This document shows, one piece after another, positions 11,338 to 21,844 of a DNA stretch of 64,000 nucleotides. Source of the stretch: Annulohypoxylon bovei var. microspora (lineage: Eukaryota; Ascomycota; Sordariomycetes; Xylariales; Hypoxylaceae); assembly GCA_022836615.1 (NCBI GenBank), contig MU405395.1, positions 1-64,000 on the forward strand, written 5' to 3'. The position numbers and the translations under genes are program-made. Position 1 is the stretch's first letter. The number at the start of each line of letters is the position of its first letter. The notes under the pieces are model-generated. The model was given only the letters and a program-made list of their open reading frames with translations, was not told the origin of the DNA and ran no database searches.

Positions 11338-13137
11338 GATAGCTAAAGACTATGTAAGTCTACATCTTTTATATGATTTATCATTGCTTCTATCCTTCTA
11401 GTCTTTAGGTTGAGTCTCCACTTCATATTCCTTAACTGCTACCTTCTAATGTCAACCCCATGCTGCATAGAGGGATGTCGACTAACCTTTTCTGCTGAAC
11501 AAACTATAGACCTGCGGCTGATGCTAGACTTTTGCCTCCGACTCCCTTGATTTAGGCCCTGTGCCTTCAATTCAAGCGAGATATAATCCGCTTAGTTTCA
11601 TCTAAGCACTACCATGAATCAGCCTAAGCTGCCTCCTCACTCCTCAACCGCGCGCTCATATATGGGATGACGCGGATAGATTTGAGGATATAGTGGGGTG
11701 TGAGATGGGCGCCATTGTCCTTTTATCGGACGAGGTGGAGGGTCAGGAGAATAGAAAGCTCCTCTTTATGAAAGTTCCAAGATCGTCGTCGAGTTCGTTT
11801 GGTAAACAGCGAAACCAGCGAAAACATTGGGAACTTTACGATATAGGTCGATAACCTATACAAAGGGATGGGATCAGATGACGACGACGCCAAAGAATCC
11901 GATGAATTCCAAAGACGGCAAAGAGAGTGATTAATTAAGGGCAGGATACTTGTGGGATAGAAGCGGGAAGGTGGTTGGCAGCACACCTACAATGGTGACA
12001 GAAACCACCTGTTGGCAGTAAAAGGGTTTTACTGGCCAAAGGGCGCTTTGTGGCTTTGTGTGGCTTTGTGTGGCTTGTGCCATATAAGGCTACGTCTGCT
12101 TGGGATTGAAAGCTGGTAATTTGTACGTTCATACAACACAAGATATCGTAATACATCACAGGATATTACACGCAACGCATCGTGACCTATTGCCTTCACC
12201 ACCTTTAAAATTCCCAAACACTCACCTCGCTGCCAGATTTCTCAGTTTCGGGGTTACCTCTTGACCCACTCTCTCTATGGGATTGACCTTTTGTTCGAGT
12301 GGAGACAGGTTTAACCTGTGAAGACCACTTTACTTTCGGAGGCTCCCGTAATGGAATCCCAGACTCAGCATTGAAGAAGATGCGGTCGAATACCTCTCGA
12401 CGAGAAAGACATGAATCTCTCGGAATACGGGAAGAAAATATACTGGACGAAGGATTACAGTTTCTCAGGTGAATATTTTCTCTATTAATTTATAGCATGA
12501 TGAGATAGAGGAGAATAAGGAAGACGACGATAAGAACGGTAGCAATAATGACGACAACAGCAATGATAATAGTTTTTAACTTATATAGTACCTAAGGACA
12601 AAATCAATTCATTTTAATAGGTACCTAGAGTAAAGGAGTGTGGTTTCCCTTTTACCCAAGATTGGCTGTGAAGAGAAGCTGTGTATATGTTTGGATTCGC
12701 TGACTGTAGAGTTGATGAGTTGATGTTCTCAAGGATTGTGGGTGGTTAGTTTGTTCAAATTTGATATTCGTCAGTTCTAGGTTAAAGCTAGTATAACGCA
12801 AGCTTATTGCTCGTGATATCTTTTAGTGACCATAGGCGCAATGCATCGAAGGAACCCTCTTTCTATAGAGGAGGCCAACCAACCCCATCAACGCTAACAC
12901 AGCGTTGTCTTCGTCTTATTGCTAGACGGCAAAACAGAATGTCTATGACCACACCGACTTCCTATATACCAATCGATCTTCCTGCACTTCCTCCTCATCC
13001 TCCTCATCATCCGTCTAAAGGGCAGAACGCGTCCACAAGACGGGCTCGCCTACCCCCGTAGTTTCTTCCCTGCACCATCACCACCACCACCTATTCCCGA
13101 CCCCCCAACCCCTAGGCCACAAGCCCAAACGCCACGC
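11338..13137. other. AT-rich gene-poor region, right part
   Basis: There are no firm genes. The stretch contains a possible coding relic at 12226-12585 (listed separately) and several ATG or TTG frames of 60-90 codons without family features. A direct repetition GTGGCTTTGT occurs at about 12050-12075. A Pro/His-rich plus-strand frame ends at 13061 and is judged to be chance. Confidence 0.45.
12226..12585 (-). other. Possible relic of a single-span membrane protein
   Basis: Reading the minus strand, a strongly hydrophobic run (KTIIIIAVVVIIATVLIVV followed by FLILLYLIML) lies at about 12585-12500. After one TAA codon the same frame stays open for about 88 codons to a GTGAGT donor-like site at 12225, with an Arg/Ser-rich stretch including SRREVFDRIFFNAESGIPL. 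A transmembrane helix followed by a basic tail is a common fungal protein layout, and a single stop between them would mean decay or an unseen intron. The plus strand of the same DNA also has a short open frame with Asp/Asn-rich content, so strand assignment is uncertain. No ATG-led gene model closes. Confidence 0.22.
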
Positions 13138-13713
13138 TCATCGCGGGAAATGCCACAAGCCGAACCTCTCTACCACGCTGTACCCCAAGCCCAAGAAGTC
13201 GCAGAGCCGGACCCAGTTCTCGGCCTGCGCGCCGGCCTCCAGCGCGAGCACGTCGAGCTCGAGGACGCCGTCCAGCTTCTTCTCCGAGAGGAACGCTTGC
13301 GCGAACCAGACGCTGTCCTCTCCGGCCACGAGCTCGGTGCCGGCCCCTTGTCCCCACCACCACGACGCGGCGCCTAGCTCCGACGAACCGTCGTCATATT
13401 GGGCGGAAAGCCGGCTCCCGCGAGGGACTATGAACTTGGCCTCGGGGTGGGACTTGGCGATGTCCAGGAGCTGGGTGTCTGAGGTGACCTCGACGTAGGT
13501 GTTGGGTGATGCGCTGTAGTTCCCTTGGGTAGTTATCGGGTCTTGGTGACTGTAGCCCAGTTTGCCTAGGGCTTTGCCGAGAACTGATGTTGCGGTGTGG
13601 GTTGTTTTGAGGATGAAGATGGGTGGTGATGTGGGTGGTGATATGGGGGCATGATTATCTAAGGCGGATATAGGTGCTAGCAAGCTTAGGCCAACTAGCA
13701 GTGGGATCCTCAT
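13138..13713 (-). CDS. Small secreted sulfotransferase-like (P-loop-less) protein
   Basis: This single-exon gene encodes 191 residues. The N-terminus MRIPLLVGLSLLAPISALDN looks like a cleaved signal peptide. The remaining layout resembles the fungal sulfotransferase-like P-loop family: a first strand (IFILKTTHTATSVLGKALGK), a glycine-tyrosine turn (KLGYSHQD), a D/E strand with NTYVEVTSDTQLLDIAKSHP, EAKFIVPRGSR, and a C-terminal WVRLCDFLGLGY. The usual GxxRTGTTS loop is replaced by KTTHTATS, and the catalytic regions look reduced, so enzymatic activity is doubtful. Family assignment is by pattern only. Secretion makes a non-enzymatic or effector-like role conceivable, but that is inference. 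The neighbourhood is gene-poor, and the coding region is GC-rich compared with its flanks. Confidence 0.6.
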   Translation of the reverse strand: MRIPLLVGLSLLAPISALDNHAPISPPTSPPIFILKTTHTATSVLGKALGKLGYSHQDPITTQGNYSASPNTYVEVTSDTQLLDIAKSHPEAKFIVPRGSRLSAQYDDGSSELGAASWWWGQGAGTELVAGEDSVWFAQAFLSEKKLDGVLELDVLALEAGAQAENWVRLCDFLGLGYSVVERFGLWHFPR

Positions 13714-16035
13714 GGCTACGCCGAAAGTGAATGTGTATGTATATGTATATGTATATATGAATGTGAAGAGGTAGAGTTGTAACGAAGTTTGTGGTTATTT
13801 AGCGTCTTTCTAGAATGTCTGGGTTAGCAGGAGAAGCATAGAAACATTGAAGAACATGGATCACTAGCAGCAACGCCATTGTAACGCACTAGTGTAGAGA
13901 TGTTCTATTTCTATAACCCACAATGCGACGATCGCCTGGGTCGGCCGAAAATTAAATAATAAAAAGACCCGCGGAACAGCAGTATATCCTCGTATCGGAA
14001 TCTCTTGGCATAGACAACACAGGTTAGAAGGCGCGGTTCACCATCTAGATCTTAGGTAAACCCTACGCCATGCTCGGTTCGACCCGTGCTTGCCCCCTGA
14101 ATCCTGCACGACACCGCCATGATCACCATCCCCTAAAGGAAGATCTTGAAAACCGACGTGAGGCACATGAGGCACATGCATTTTCTCGCTGGAGAACTCG
14201 AGTTTCAAGTATCACGACAAGTTTCGTTTCACCGAGCCAAGCCTGTCACGTTTAGAACAGGAGTGAGACCCAGCGCGAGATTAACCCAATTCAGCCTCAT
14301 TTCTCGATTTCTTGATTTAGCAGGGCTTGTTTGTACGTACATCGTATGCGGAAAGGAAAAATATCCATAAAAGGAGGTCAAAATCTGGGGCGGACCCAGG
14401 GGTATGGTTGGCCAGATCTTAGCGAAGTTATGTAAGCCATCCCGGTAATAAGATGGGATGAACCTGGCGGGGTAGGGGGTGAATAGGGGCTGAGGCAGTG
14501 CTAAGAAGGACCTATTCCAAATCTGAAACCCCCCAGATCCCTTAGCTGAATTTCTAGTGCGCCAATAAACCGCCATAATGCTTATATCAACCTAGACTTC
14601 GCTGCCACGTTTATGAAATAGGAAGTACGGAAATTTTTATAAATTCCGAATGTAATGTTCTGTTTTTCGAGATTGAAATGTGACTTACCTACACTACTTA
14701 GTTCGTCAATGACCATTTTCAGTAGATGAAAATGCCAAGATTCGTGAGAATATCCGTAGCTTATCGTGGTATACAGCTGTATGGCACAGCACAGCCCCTT
14801 GATACTCTCATTATGCGGGCTGCTGACGAAAAATTGTCGTCGAGTTTACAATTACTTCCGGTTGCTTGTTGGTTCGACAATCTGAAAGAGGAAAGTAATT
14901 CGCAGATTAGCTGCTATGATTCGCTGATGTCCTGGTCTATCGGTCTTTTCTTTGGTAAATGGTTGCCTATTATCTCGTGATGATCGAGGTAGCATTTGCG
15001 ATCGCCTTGACATAGGTTTTATTCTCAATATGCTCGAGTTCGAATACGTAGGATTCATTGAAACTGATATACGGGCGAAAATCAGATACCGAAAAGATAA
15101 AATGCGAAAAGGGGAACAACCAGATCAGAGATATTAGCCTATACAATCGCGACCAAACCTTCGAGGTTTACACATGAGCAGTATTGATCCTTAGCACTCC
15201 CATTAAGATACCTCCATATTCGCTCCCGGGTACTTACCTAGACTAAACGGCGTCGCTAATGTTGGTGAATACGAGATGTATTAGAGATATATCCATATCC
15301 ATAATATATCGAAGCCAAGTGTTGAAACTCTAAGAATGAGCTATTCGAGTAAGGAGTATGACCTCACGTGGTTAAGAACTTTGATGATGAAACTGTTGTT
15401 GACCATAGCAATCTACGATGAAGAGTTCAATCTTGAAATTGAGCTCTAAAAGTAAAGAGTCGGATATAGAGGAAGTTTTTAGGTAACTATTATGTATGGC
15501 AGCGGCCAGCGTCGGAAATTGACGGACATATCTCGACTGGTATTTCCGGGCGGCATAGGTATTTCCAGAGCGCTAAAACACGGTCCCTTATCGACGGGTC
15601 CTGCAATGCGACCCTACCGCTATCTCATTAGACATGTTTACCTAAAACATACCTATCTGACGCCTTATTGTCATTGATCGTGTACGACTTCCGATGAAGG
15701 AATATCAGAGCCAGATACCTCGCACTGGAGCATGGTTATAGAGCTTATAAACCGTATGAAGACGGACTAGTTCGCGTTTGCGGGGAATTCAGGATTTGTG
15801 ACTGCTGCGAATATCGGATCTCCGTCGCTAGGATCTGAGGTTTGATGGGTATCGTACACAGGTCACTATAACAATATATATGAGTATTAAGCTTATATCA
15901 ATCTAGTCTTATTTTCTCTAGACTCTGAACTAGAATCATATTTGTATTTGAAATAGCTGGTGGTGAGCCTAGACAGTCGTGGTTTTGAATAGTTTTTCAT
16001 CCGTCTGAATTTTCATCAACAAATCGATAAGCACA
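13714..16035. other. AT-rich gene-poor spacer upstream of the dehydratase
   Basis: About 2.3 kb has no gene I can support. A TATGTA/ATGTATAT microsatellite lies at about 13730-13765, upstream of the secreted protein. Several 60-115 codon frames (for example 14229-14576 minus) lack motifs and codon structure. No terminal repeats were noticed by eye. Confidence 0.5.
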
Positions 16036-17423
16036 ATGGGCTCCTGCGACCCAGAGCCACAGAAGCTCTGGATAGAGACGCCATGCATACCGTCAGCGCC
16101 TCTCTCACGGGCAGCAGGATGGTTAGTAGTTTCTCCCTGCGACACCCCTTATTCATTTATGTGAAGACTTTTAGAGGGAGGATATAAGACTAACGGAAGA
16201 GTACAGTAACATATTCCTCAAATTAGAAAACCTCCAACCTTCGGGATCATTTAAATCGCGAGGAGTTGGCCATATGATGCTTCGGGCGATGCTCGGGAAG
16301 CATGCCAGCAATGTGCATTTCTACTGCTCGTCTGGGGGTAACGCGGGCCTGGCGTGCGCAACAGCCGCTACGATTCTAAGCCAACCGTGTACTATCGTGG
16401 TGCCCCTGACCACCAAGCAACACATGATAGATAAACTGCGCCGTGAGTAGCCCCTTCGGTCATACAAGTCGGGTGTCTGTTAAGTCTGCTTTCCACGGTG
16501 CTGGCGCTCATAAAATGGAGGCTCATGTTACAAGCGTCATACCCCTTTCCCCAAACAAGCAGGACAGCTTAGGCTAACCCCAAATACCCTATATACAGTC
16601 CTAGGCGCGGAAGTCCACCAAGTCGGCCTAAACTGGGCCCTCGCCGACGCGCACATGCGCTCAGAGCTCCTCGCGCACGATCCCGCCGGGGTTTACGTGC
16701 CGCCCTTCGACCACCCGGACATCTGGGAAGGCGCGAGCACCATCGTCGACGAGCTGGTCGCCCAGGTCAAGCCGTACGACGTCTCGCAGGTCGACGGGAT
16801 CATCGTACGTAGCAACGCCACCCCCCCCTTCCCCTTTTAAGCTTATCTCCTTTTTTGACTTATCTCGATACCCCCTTTACCACCCCTTAGAGAAGCGAAC
16901 AAACACTAACCCCAGCCAACAAAAGTGCAACTGCGGCGGCGGCGGGCTCCTCAACGGGATCATGAGCGGCGTCGAGAGCAACTTCCCCTCGCAGCCCAAG
17001 CCGCAAGTCCTCGCGGTCGAAACCATCGGCGCCGAGAGCCTCAACGCGAGCGTGGTCGCGGGGCGCCTCGTGACGCTGCCGGCGATAACCAGCATCGCGA
17101 CGAGCCTGGGGGCGCCGCGCGTGTCGGAGCGGTCGTTCCGCTGGAGCCGCGAGGCGGCGCACCTGCGCAGCGTGGTGGTCAGCGACGCGCAGGCCGTCGC
17201 GGGCGCGCTGCGGTTCGCGGACGACGCGCGCGTGCTGGTCGAGGTCGCGTGCGGGGCCACGATCGCGACCGTGTATAATGGTGATCTGAGGCGCGTGATG
17301 GGGGGAGAGGGGTTGGGGGATGAGGAGTGGAGTAGGAAGAATGTGGTTGTGATTGTGTGTGGAGGGTCGAATGTTAGCTTGGAGATGTTGAGGGCGTGGG
17401 GGGAGGAGTTTGGGGTTAGTTAG
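16036..17423 (+). CDS. L-serine/L-threonine dehydratase, PLP-dependent (four exons)
   Basis: The enzyme is a cytosolic serine/threonine ammonia-lyase of PLP fold type II, converting serine to pyruvate (or threonine to 2-oxobutyrate) plus ammonia. Exons are 16036-16121, 16207-16442, 16599-16804 and 16926-17423, closing in frame to 341 residues. Key motifs: NIFLKLENLQPSGSFKSRG, with Lys about 45 as the Schiff-base residue; SSGGNAGLA (phosphate and substrate loop); NCGGGGLLNG (PLP phosphate loop); and VIVCGGSNVS near the C-terminus. The size fits yeast Cha1-type enzymes (about 340-360). The last acceptor is an AAG, unusual but the only one that keeps the glycine loop in frame. The gene ends tail to tail with the NAT9-like gene, leaving 276 bp between them. 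Confidence 0.92.
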
Positions 17424-17699
17424 GTAGGTACTTAAATGGGGTGTATATATATCTGGGTATGCATGAAAAGATAATGAGAACTTAGTGAAATGAGATAAGT
17501 CGTGTAATGACAAGTGTGAGATGACGGAACTGAGGAAGAAGCTGGTATTAGGTGAGAGTGGAGAGAACAGGCAACTTGCCATATAACGGTAGGACTTCGA
17601 CAAGAGCCATCCTCATCCACATACCCCCTTCTTCACCCATGATAGTCAACAAAGCAACAGTATTCAGATTCATCAAGCCTATACGCCCCTATCTTCCAT

Positions 17700-18767
17700 C
17701 TAGATATACTCCTTCAACGTCGACCTATCATACCCAACCTCCCTATACCGCTCACCGCACTTCAGGACCGCCTCCCACACCGGGCCCCCCCTAGCCTCAC
17801 CCCTCTCCACCCCAAAGCCCCGAAACACCATCTGTATCTCGCCGAAGTAATTGACCCCTCCGCGCTGCTCAAAGCCCAAGCTCCTGAACAGCGCGATGCT
17901 CCCCGCATTTCCCTCGCCGATCTTCGCCACCACTTCCCTCAGCTGCAGCGTCGTGCCGTCCGCAGCGCCGGCATACTCCTTCAGGATAGCGTCGAGGTTC
18001 CCGTGGACGAACAGCAAGAACGCAGCCACGGCCGCACGGCCGAACCCCCTGCCGCGGTGCCTCGGGTCCGCGATCATGACGTCGACCTCAGCGGCGCAGC
18101 ACGTCTTCGCCTCTGCGCCCGTCTGCCTCGCATCTCCGTTTGCTTGTCCCCCCTCCTCGTCGTCGGGCTCCCAGGGCGTGAGGAACAGGTTGATATCGCC
18201 TACCATCCTGCCCGGGCCGTCGATCTCGCCGGCGACGACGGCCGACTGGCCGGACCGGTGCGTCTGCGGGTCGCACACGATGAAGGTGAGCTTGTCGCTG
18301 GCCGAGCGCCACGACTTCTGGTTTGAGTATTCCTCGGCTAGCGTGAGGCGCTCTGAGGCGGTGGCTTCGCGGATTGCCTTTAGAAATGGTTAGTTGGTGG
18401 TGTATTATAAGGAGGAACCGAGGAACCGAGGAAGTATATAAGGGTGCATAGAGTGAGGAAAGGAGAAGGGTGGAGGGGTTGGAGGGGTGAGAGAACATAC
18501 AGCGTCTTCCATCCATTGGTGGTACCGCGGGACGTGGTGTTCTTCATAGGGTACGAGGACCACATCGTTGCCGCAGACGACTATGGAAGCCGTAAATTAG
18601 CGAGTTACTCATCCTGACTTCGTTGACTCAAAGAAAGAGAAAGAGAAGGTGAAAGTGAAAGTGAACATGTTTATACAAACTGCTCGGAGCTACGGCGCAT
18701 AAGCATGGCAAAGCATGGCAAGGCAAGAAATGGGCCTCAACTAACCAACATTCTCATTTAATCTCAT
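17700..18767 (-). CDS. NAT9-like GNAT N-acetyltransferase (three exons)
   Basis: The product is a GNAT-fold acetyltransferase of the NAT9 group. Minus-strand exons are 18767-18746 (22 nt), 18580-18501 and 18377-17700, in frame to 259 residues. The N-terminus MRLNENVVVCGNDVVLVPYE and HHVPRYHQWMEDA match the NAT9 opening with its HVPRYHxWM signature. The acetyl-CoA site is visible as EVDVMIADPRHRGRGFGRAA, followed by KIGEGNAGSIALFRSLGF, which is the usual Asn-x-x-S/A-x-x-LF-x-x-LGF end of the fold. An insertion of about 25 polar residues (GGQANGDARQTGAEAK) sits between the strands before the CoA loop. The reported role of animal NAT9 relates to microtubules; the fungal substrate is not known to me. 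Confidence 0.85.
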
Positions 18768-19200
18768 CGTGGTGTGAAGTGTTTATGAAATTGCATACGA
18801 GAGCAGTATCGCATATCCTTAGTTTGTCTCTTATTAATGAGATATCTTCATATAACTGTGGCGATGACATAAAAAATTGAAGAGGGAAATTCTAAATCCT
18901 AGGCGCACTTTTCGGGCTTTATTTCGTCTCCTTAGTCACATGCGACCGCTGTAAAATCTTAGGCCTTAGGTGTAGGTAGGTACCTAGGTAGCTGTAGCAC
19001 AACCCCCAATAATCGTAAAGCCAAGTAAAAGGAGTAAAAGGAGTAAAAGGAGTAAAAGGAGTAAAAGGAGTAAAAGGAGTAAAGGGGGATTTGTTCAGGG
19101 TATCATCACAATTCACATTATCATACTTTTATCTAATTATATTTTTCTCCTTTTTTCCTTTTTCACTTTTCCCTTTTCACTTTTCCCTTTCTTCATCCAT
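18768..19200. other. Spacer with a 9-bp tandem repeat
   Basis: No gene is present. The spacer includes TACCTAGGTAG motifs at about 18975-18993 and the AGTAAAAGG-type minisatellite listed separately. Confidence 0.6.
19024..19084. repeat. 9-bp tandem repeat, about 6.5 copies
   Basis: A unit of nine bases (AGTAAAAGG) is repeated head to tail about six to seven times without interruption, just 3' of the mitochondrial Met-tRNA synthetase gene. It could encode Thr-Pro-Phe repeats on the minus strand, but no gene model includes it. Confidence 0.9.
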
Positions 19201-21113
19201 TCAATCCTCCACCGGGATAGGCGGGAACAAGCTCCCAGGCGCGCCCCTCACAAGCGGTACGAAAGAGGTCCCGTAGTCATTATCCGCATCCAACCTCGCA
19301 TCCCCGAACGTCCTCCGGTCGGGACTAACGCCTAATACATCAAGCAGCCTGCTCATCTTCTCCGGCATAAACGGCTGCAGCAGTATCCCCGCTATGCGCA
19401 GCGACTCGGCCGCGTGGAATATGATCTGGTTGAGCTCTGTGACGTCGCCTTCCTTGCTCCTTTTCCACGGCGCTGCGTCGGATATAAAAACGCTTGTCTA
19501 AAGAGGGTTAGATGCGAATGCGAAGAGAAAGTGTAGGTCGAGGAGTAGGGAGGTATACGGAAGAGACGACTTACCTCGAATACAAGCTCCATGATCTCCT
19601 TCAACGCCGAACTGGGGTTTAATGCTTCCATGTGGTGTTCAACCTTGTCAACGAAGGCCGCTAGAAGATTTCTCTGATGGGTAATTACGTCTGGTAGTTT
19701 CTGGGAAGTATTGCCACGCATCTCTTCCACCGCCTTCCTCACGTTCCATTGTTTTGGCTGCGTAACTCTGTTGAGCAGGTTACCAAGACCCCCTTGCAGC
19801 CCCTTCTTATACCTCTCGACGATGAACTCGTTACTGTAGTCGGTGTCGTTGGCTATGGAACCGCTGTAGATCAGGAAGTACCGCATGGTATCCACACCCC
19901 AGCGATCGAGCGCGAAAAAGGGGTTTACCACATTTCCGAGCGATTTAGACATCTTCTGCTTGCTCATCAACCAATGACCGTGGCTGAGAACACACTTCGG
20001 CAAGGGCAGATCCAGCGCCATAAGCAGCGCGGGCCAGTACACGCCGTGGAAGCGCACGATGTCCTTCCCAACTACATGAATATCAGCCGGCCAGCCCCGG
20101 GCACTTTCAAACCCAGGCGTCCACAGAGGATACCCAGCCACCGTGATGTAGTTGACCAAAGCATCCACCCATACATAGATAACCTGGCTCGGGTCGTCCG
20201 GCACGGGGATGCCCCACTCAAGACGGCTTCTGGGGCGGGATACAGACAGGTCCTCGAGGTTATTCTGGACCCAGCTGATCACCTCAGCAAACCGGTTCTT
20301 CGGGACAACAAACTGCGGGTTATCGGTGTAGAACTGCAACAGCCTATCCCGGAAAGCCGTCAGCCGAAAATAGTAATTCTGTTCCTCGGTCCACTCGACC
20401 GCGTTCCCCGTCTCGACCGACGCCATAAACGGCTTGCCCGTCAGCGGGGAGATGCGCTTCTCGACCATGGACTCGGCGTAAAACGTCTCGTCGCTGACGC
20501 AATACCAGCCCTCGTGTTTCTTCTCGTATATATACCCGCTCTCCCTCAGCCGAGCCCAGAAGTACTCGACCGCATCCTTGTGCTCGTCGCTCGTAGTCCG
20601 TATGAACGCATCGTTGTCGACGTTCGCCTTCTTCGCCAGGTCCCGAAACGTCTCGGAGTTCGCATCGCACAGCGCCTTGGGGTGGACGTCCTGCAGGTCG
20701 GCGGCGCGCTGGACCTTCAAGCCGTGCTCGTCGGTGCCCGTGCTCAGGATCGCGCGGTTGCCCTTCAGGACCTGCCACCGCTTCAGGACGTCCGCGATCA
20801 GCATGCTGTACAGGTGGCCGACGTGGGGAGCTTCGGAGGAGACCGGTCAGAATACGTTCGACGCGAGGAGCTATGCGGAACACGGAAACCATACAATGTG
20901 TATAGGACGAAACTCACAGGCATTGACGTAGAAGATGGGTGTCGTCACATAATACGGCTTGTCCTTGGTCTCGAGGAGAGGTGCGCTGGTGCTGAATAGC
21001 TTGCGCCGGGTCTGGCTGACTCTACAGGATTGGCATGTCCACCCATTGCGAACCGTCCGCCTAGCTGTTACTGCCGAGAGTTGCCGACTTATAATACCTA
21101 GATTACTCCTCAT
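19201..21113 (-). CDS. MSM1: Mitochondrial methionyl-tRNA synthetase (three exons)
   Basis: This class I aminoacyl-tRNA synthetase charges mitochondrial tRNA-Met. Minus-strand exons are 21113-20918, 20830-19575 and 19497-19201, closing in frame to 582 residues. The Arg/Ser-rich, acid-poor N-terminus (about 50 residues) looks like a mitochondrial targeting sequence. The catalytic signatures are [20 protein letters not shown] (the HIGH motif as HVGH; it is created across the first splice junction), WVDALVNYITVAGYP, and KQKMSKSLGNVVNP (KMSKS loop). The C-terminal part has the anticodon-binding helices (AAPWK, FMPEKMSRLLDVLG). The size fits bacterial-like mitochondrial MetRS of about 560-580. The first intron acceptor is GAAG; it is chosen because it restores the HVGH motif. 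Confidence 0.95.
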
Positions 21114-21844
21114 GATCCAGAGGCTTCCCGCCTTCGATGGCTAGGGTGAGTGGTTATATATGTATTTTATAGGTACTTTTATGTTGCTTTTTATTGAGTG
21201 TCGGCGTAGAAATTAGTTTTGGCCGATGGAGGGAAAATAAGTGGGGTGGGGTGCGGCATGGACCGGGATAGGTACCAGTACTAAAAGGAGTGCCTTTCAA
21301 CTGCACATTCTACATAAGGTCCTATTGTAAGGACATTTAAATGCAGAAAGCATTTATGTCATTGATATTCATAAGAAATCACAAGTAGCATCTAATAGGG
21401 AAATCATCGATATTATCATTCGTCTAAGCAGAGAAGTGAAAGCCATAGCGACCTGATTACCTAGTAGAAGAGCATTAGAAAATATGACCCCCACCAACTC
21501 ATAGCATTCAATGTTGGTAGTTGGATAGCCCTGGGGATCACCATTTCTAACACTCTTCTACCTACCTAGGTAGGTAGGTAGGTACTAGGTAGCAAGACCG
21601 GCTCCCAGAAGCAAAGTGATTAGTCTAGTATCATGCATTGTCAACTCAAAGCCCTTGTGCATTGTGCAGTAGTGTTCGTTTGTATCGTTTTTCATGAGAC
21701 AGCCCCCAATGATCAAACGCCCATAAGCCCATAAGCCCATATGTCCACACTCCAGGGCTCCCTAAGGTTAGATAACTTTGTGGTAGCATCTAGCACTACC
21801 TTCCCTGTGTCGTATCGTACAGGTCCAAGTTGCCCATAAAGGCA
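21114..21844. other. Spacer between MSM1 and RAD16
   Basis: The spacer holds the promoter of MSM1 and the 3' side of RAD16, with an inverted TACCTACC/GGTAGGTA microsatellite at about 21558-21592. A CCCATAAG triplication lies at about 21720-21740. No gene is seen. Confidence 0.6.

Noticed and set aside
12807..13061. Pro/His-rich 84-codon plus-strand frame
   Set aside because: Starts at TTG, low complexity, no splice links to neighbours.
16887..17603. 238-codon minus-strand frame opposite the dehydratase
   Set aside because: It is a GC-rich antisense shadow of dehydratase exon 4; the plus strand has the PLP glycine loop and VCGGSN motifs.
19024..19084. Thr-Pro-Phe repeat protein on the minus strand
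   Set aside because: The repeat is a 9-bp minisatellite in a spacer; the frame has no support outside the repeat.
19749..20999. 416-codon plus-strand frame
   Set aside because: Antisense shadow of the mitochondrial Met-tRNA synthetase, whose minus-strand frame carries HVGH and KMSKS.
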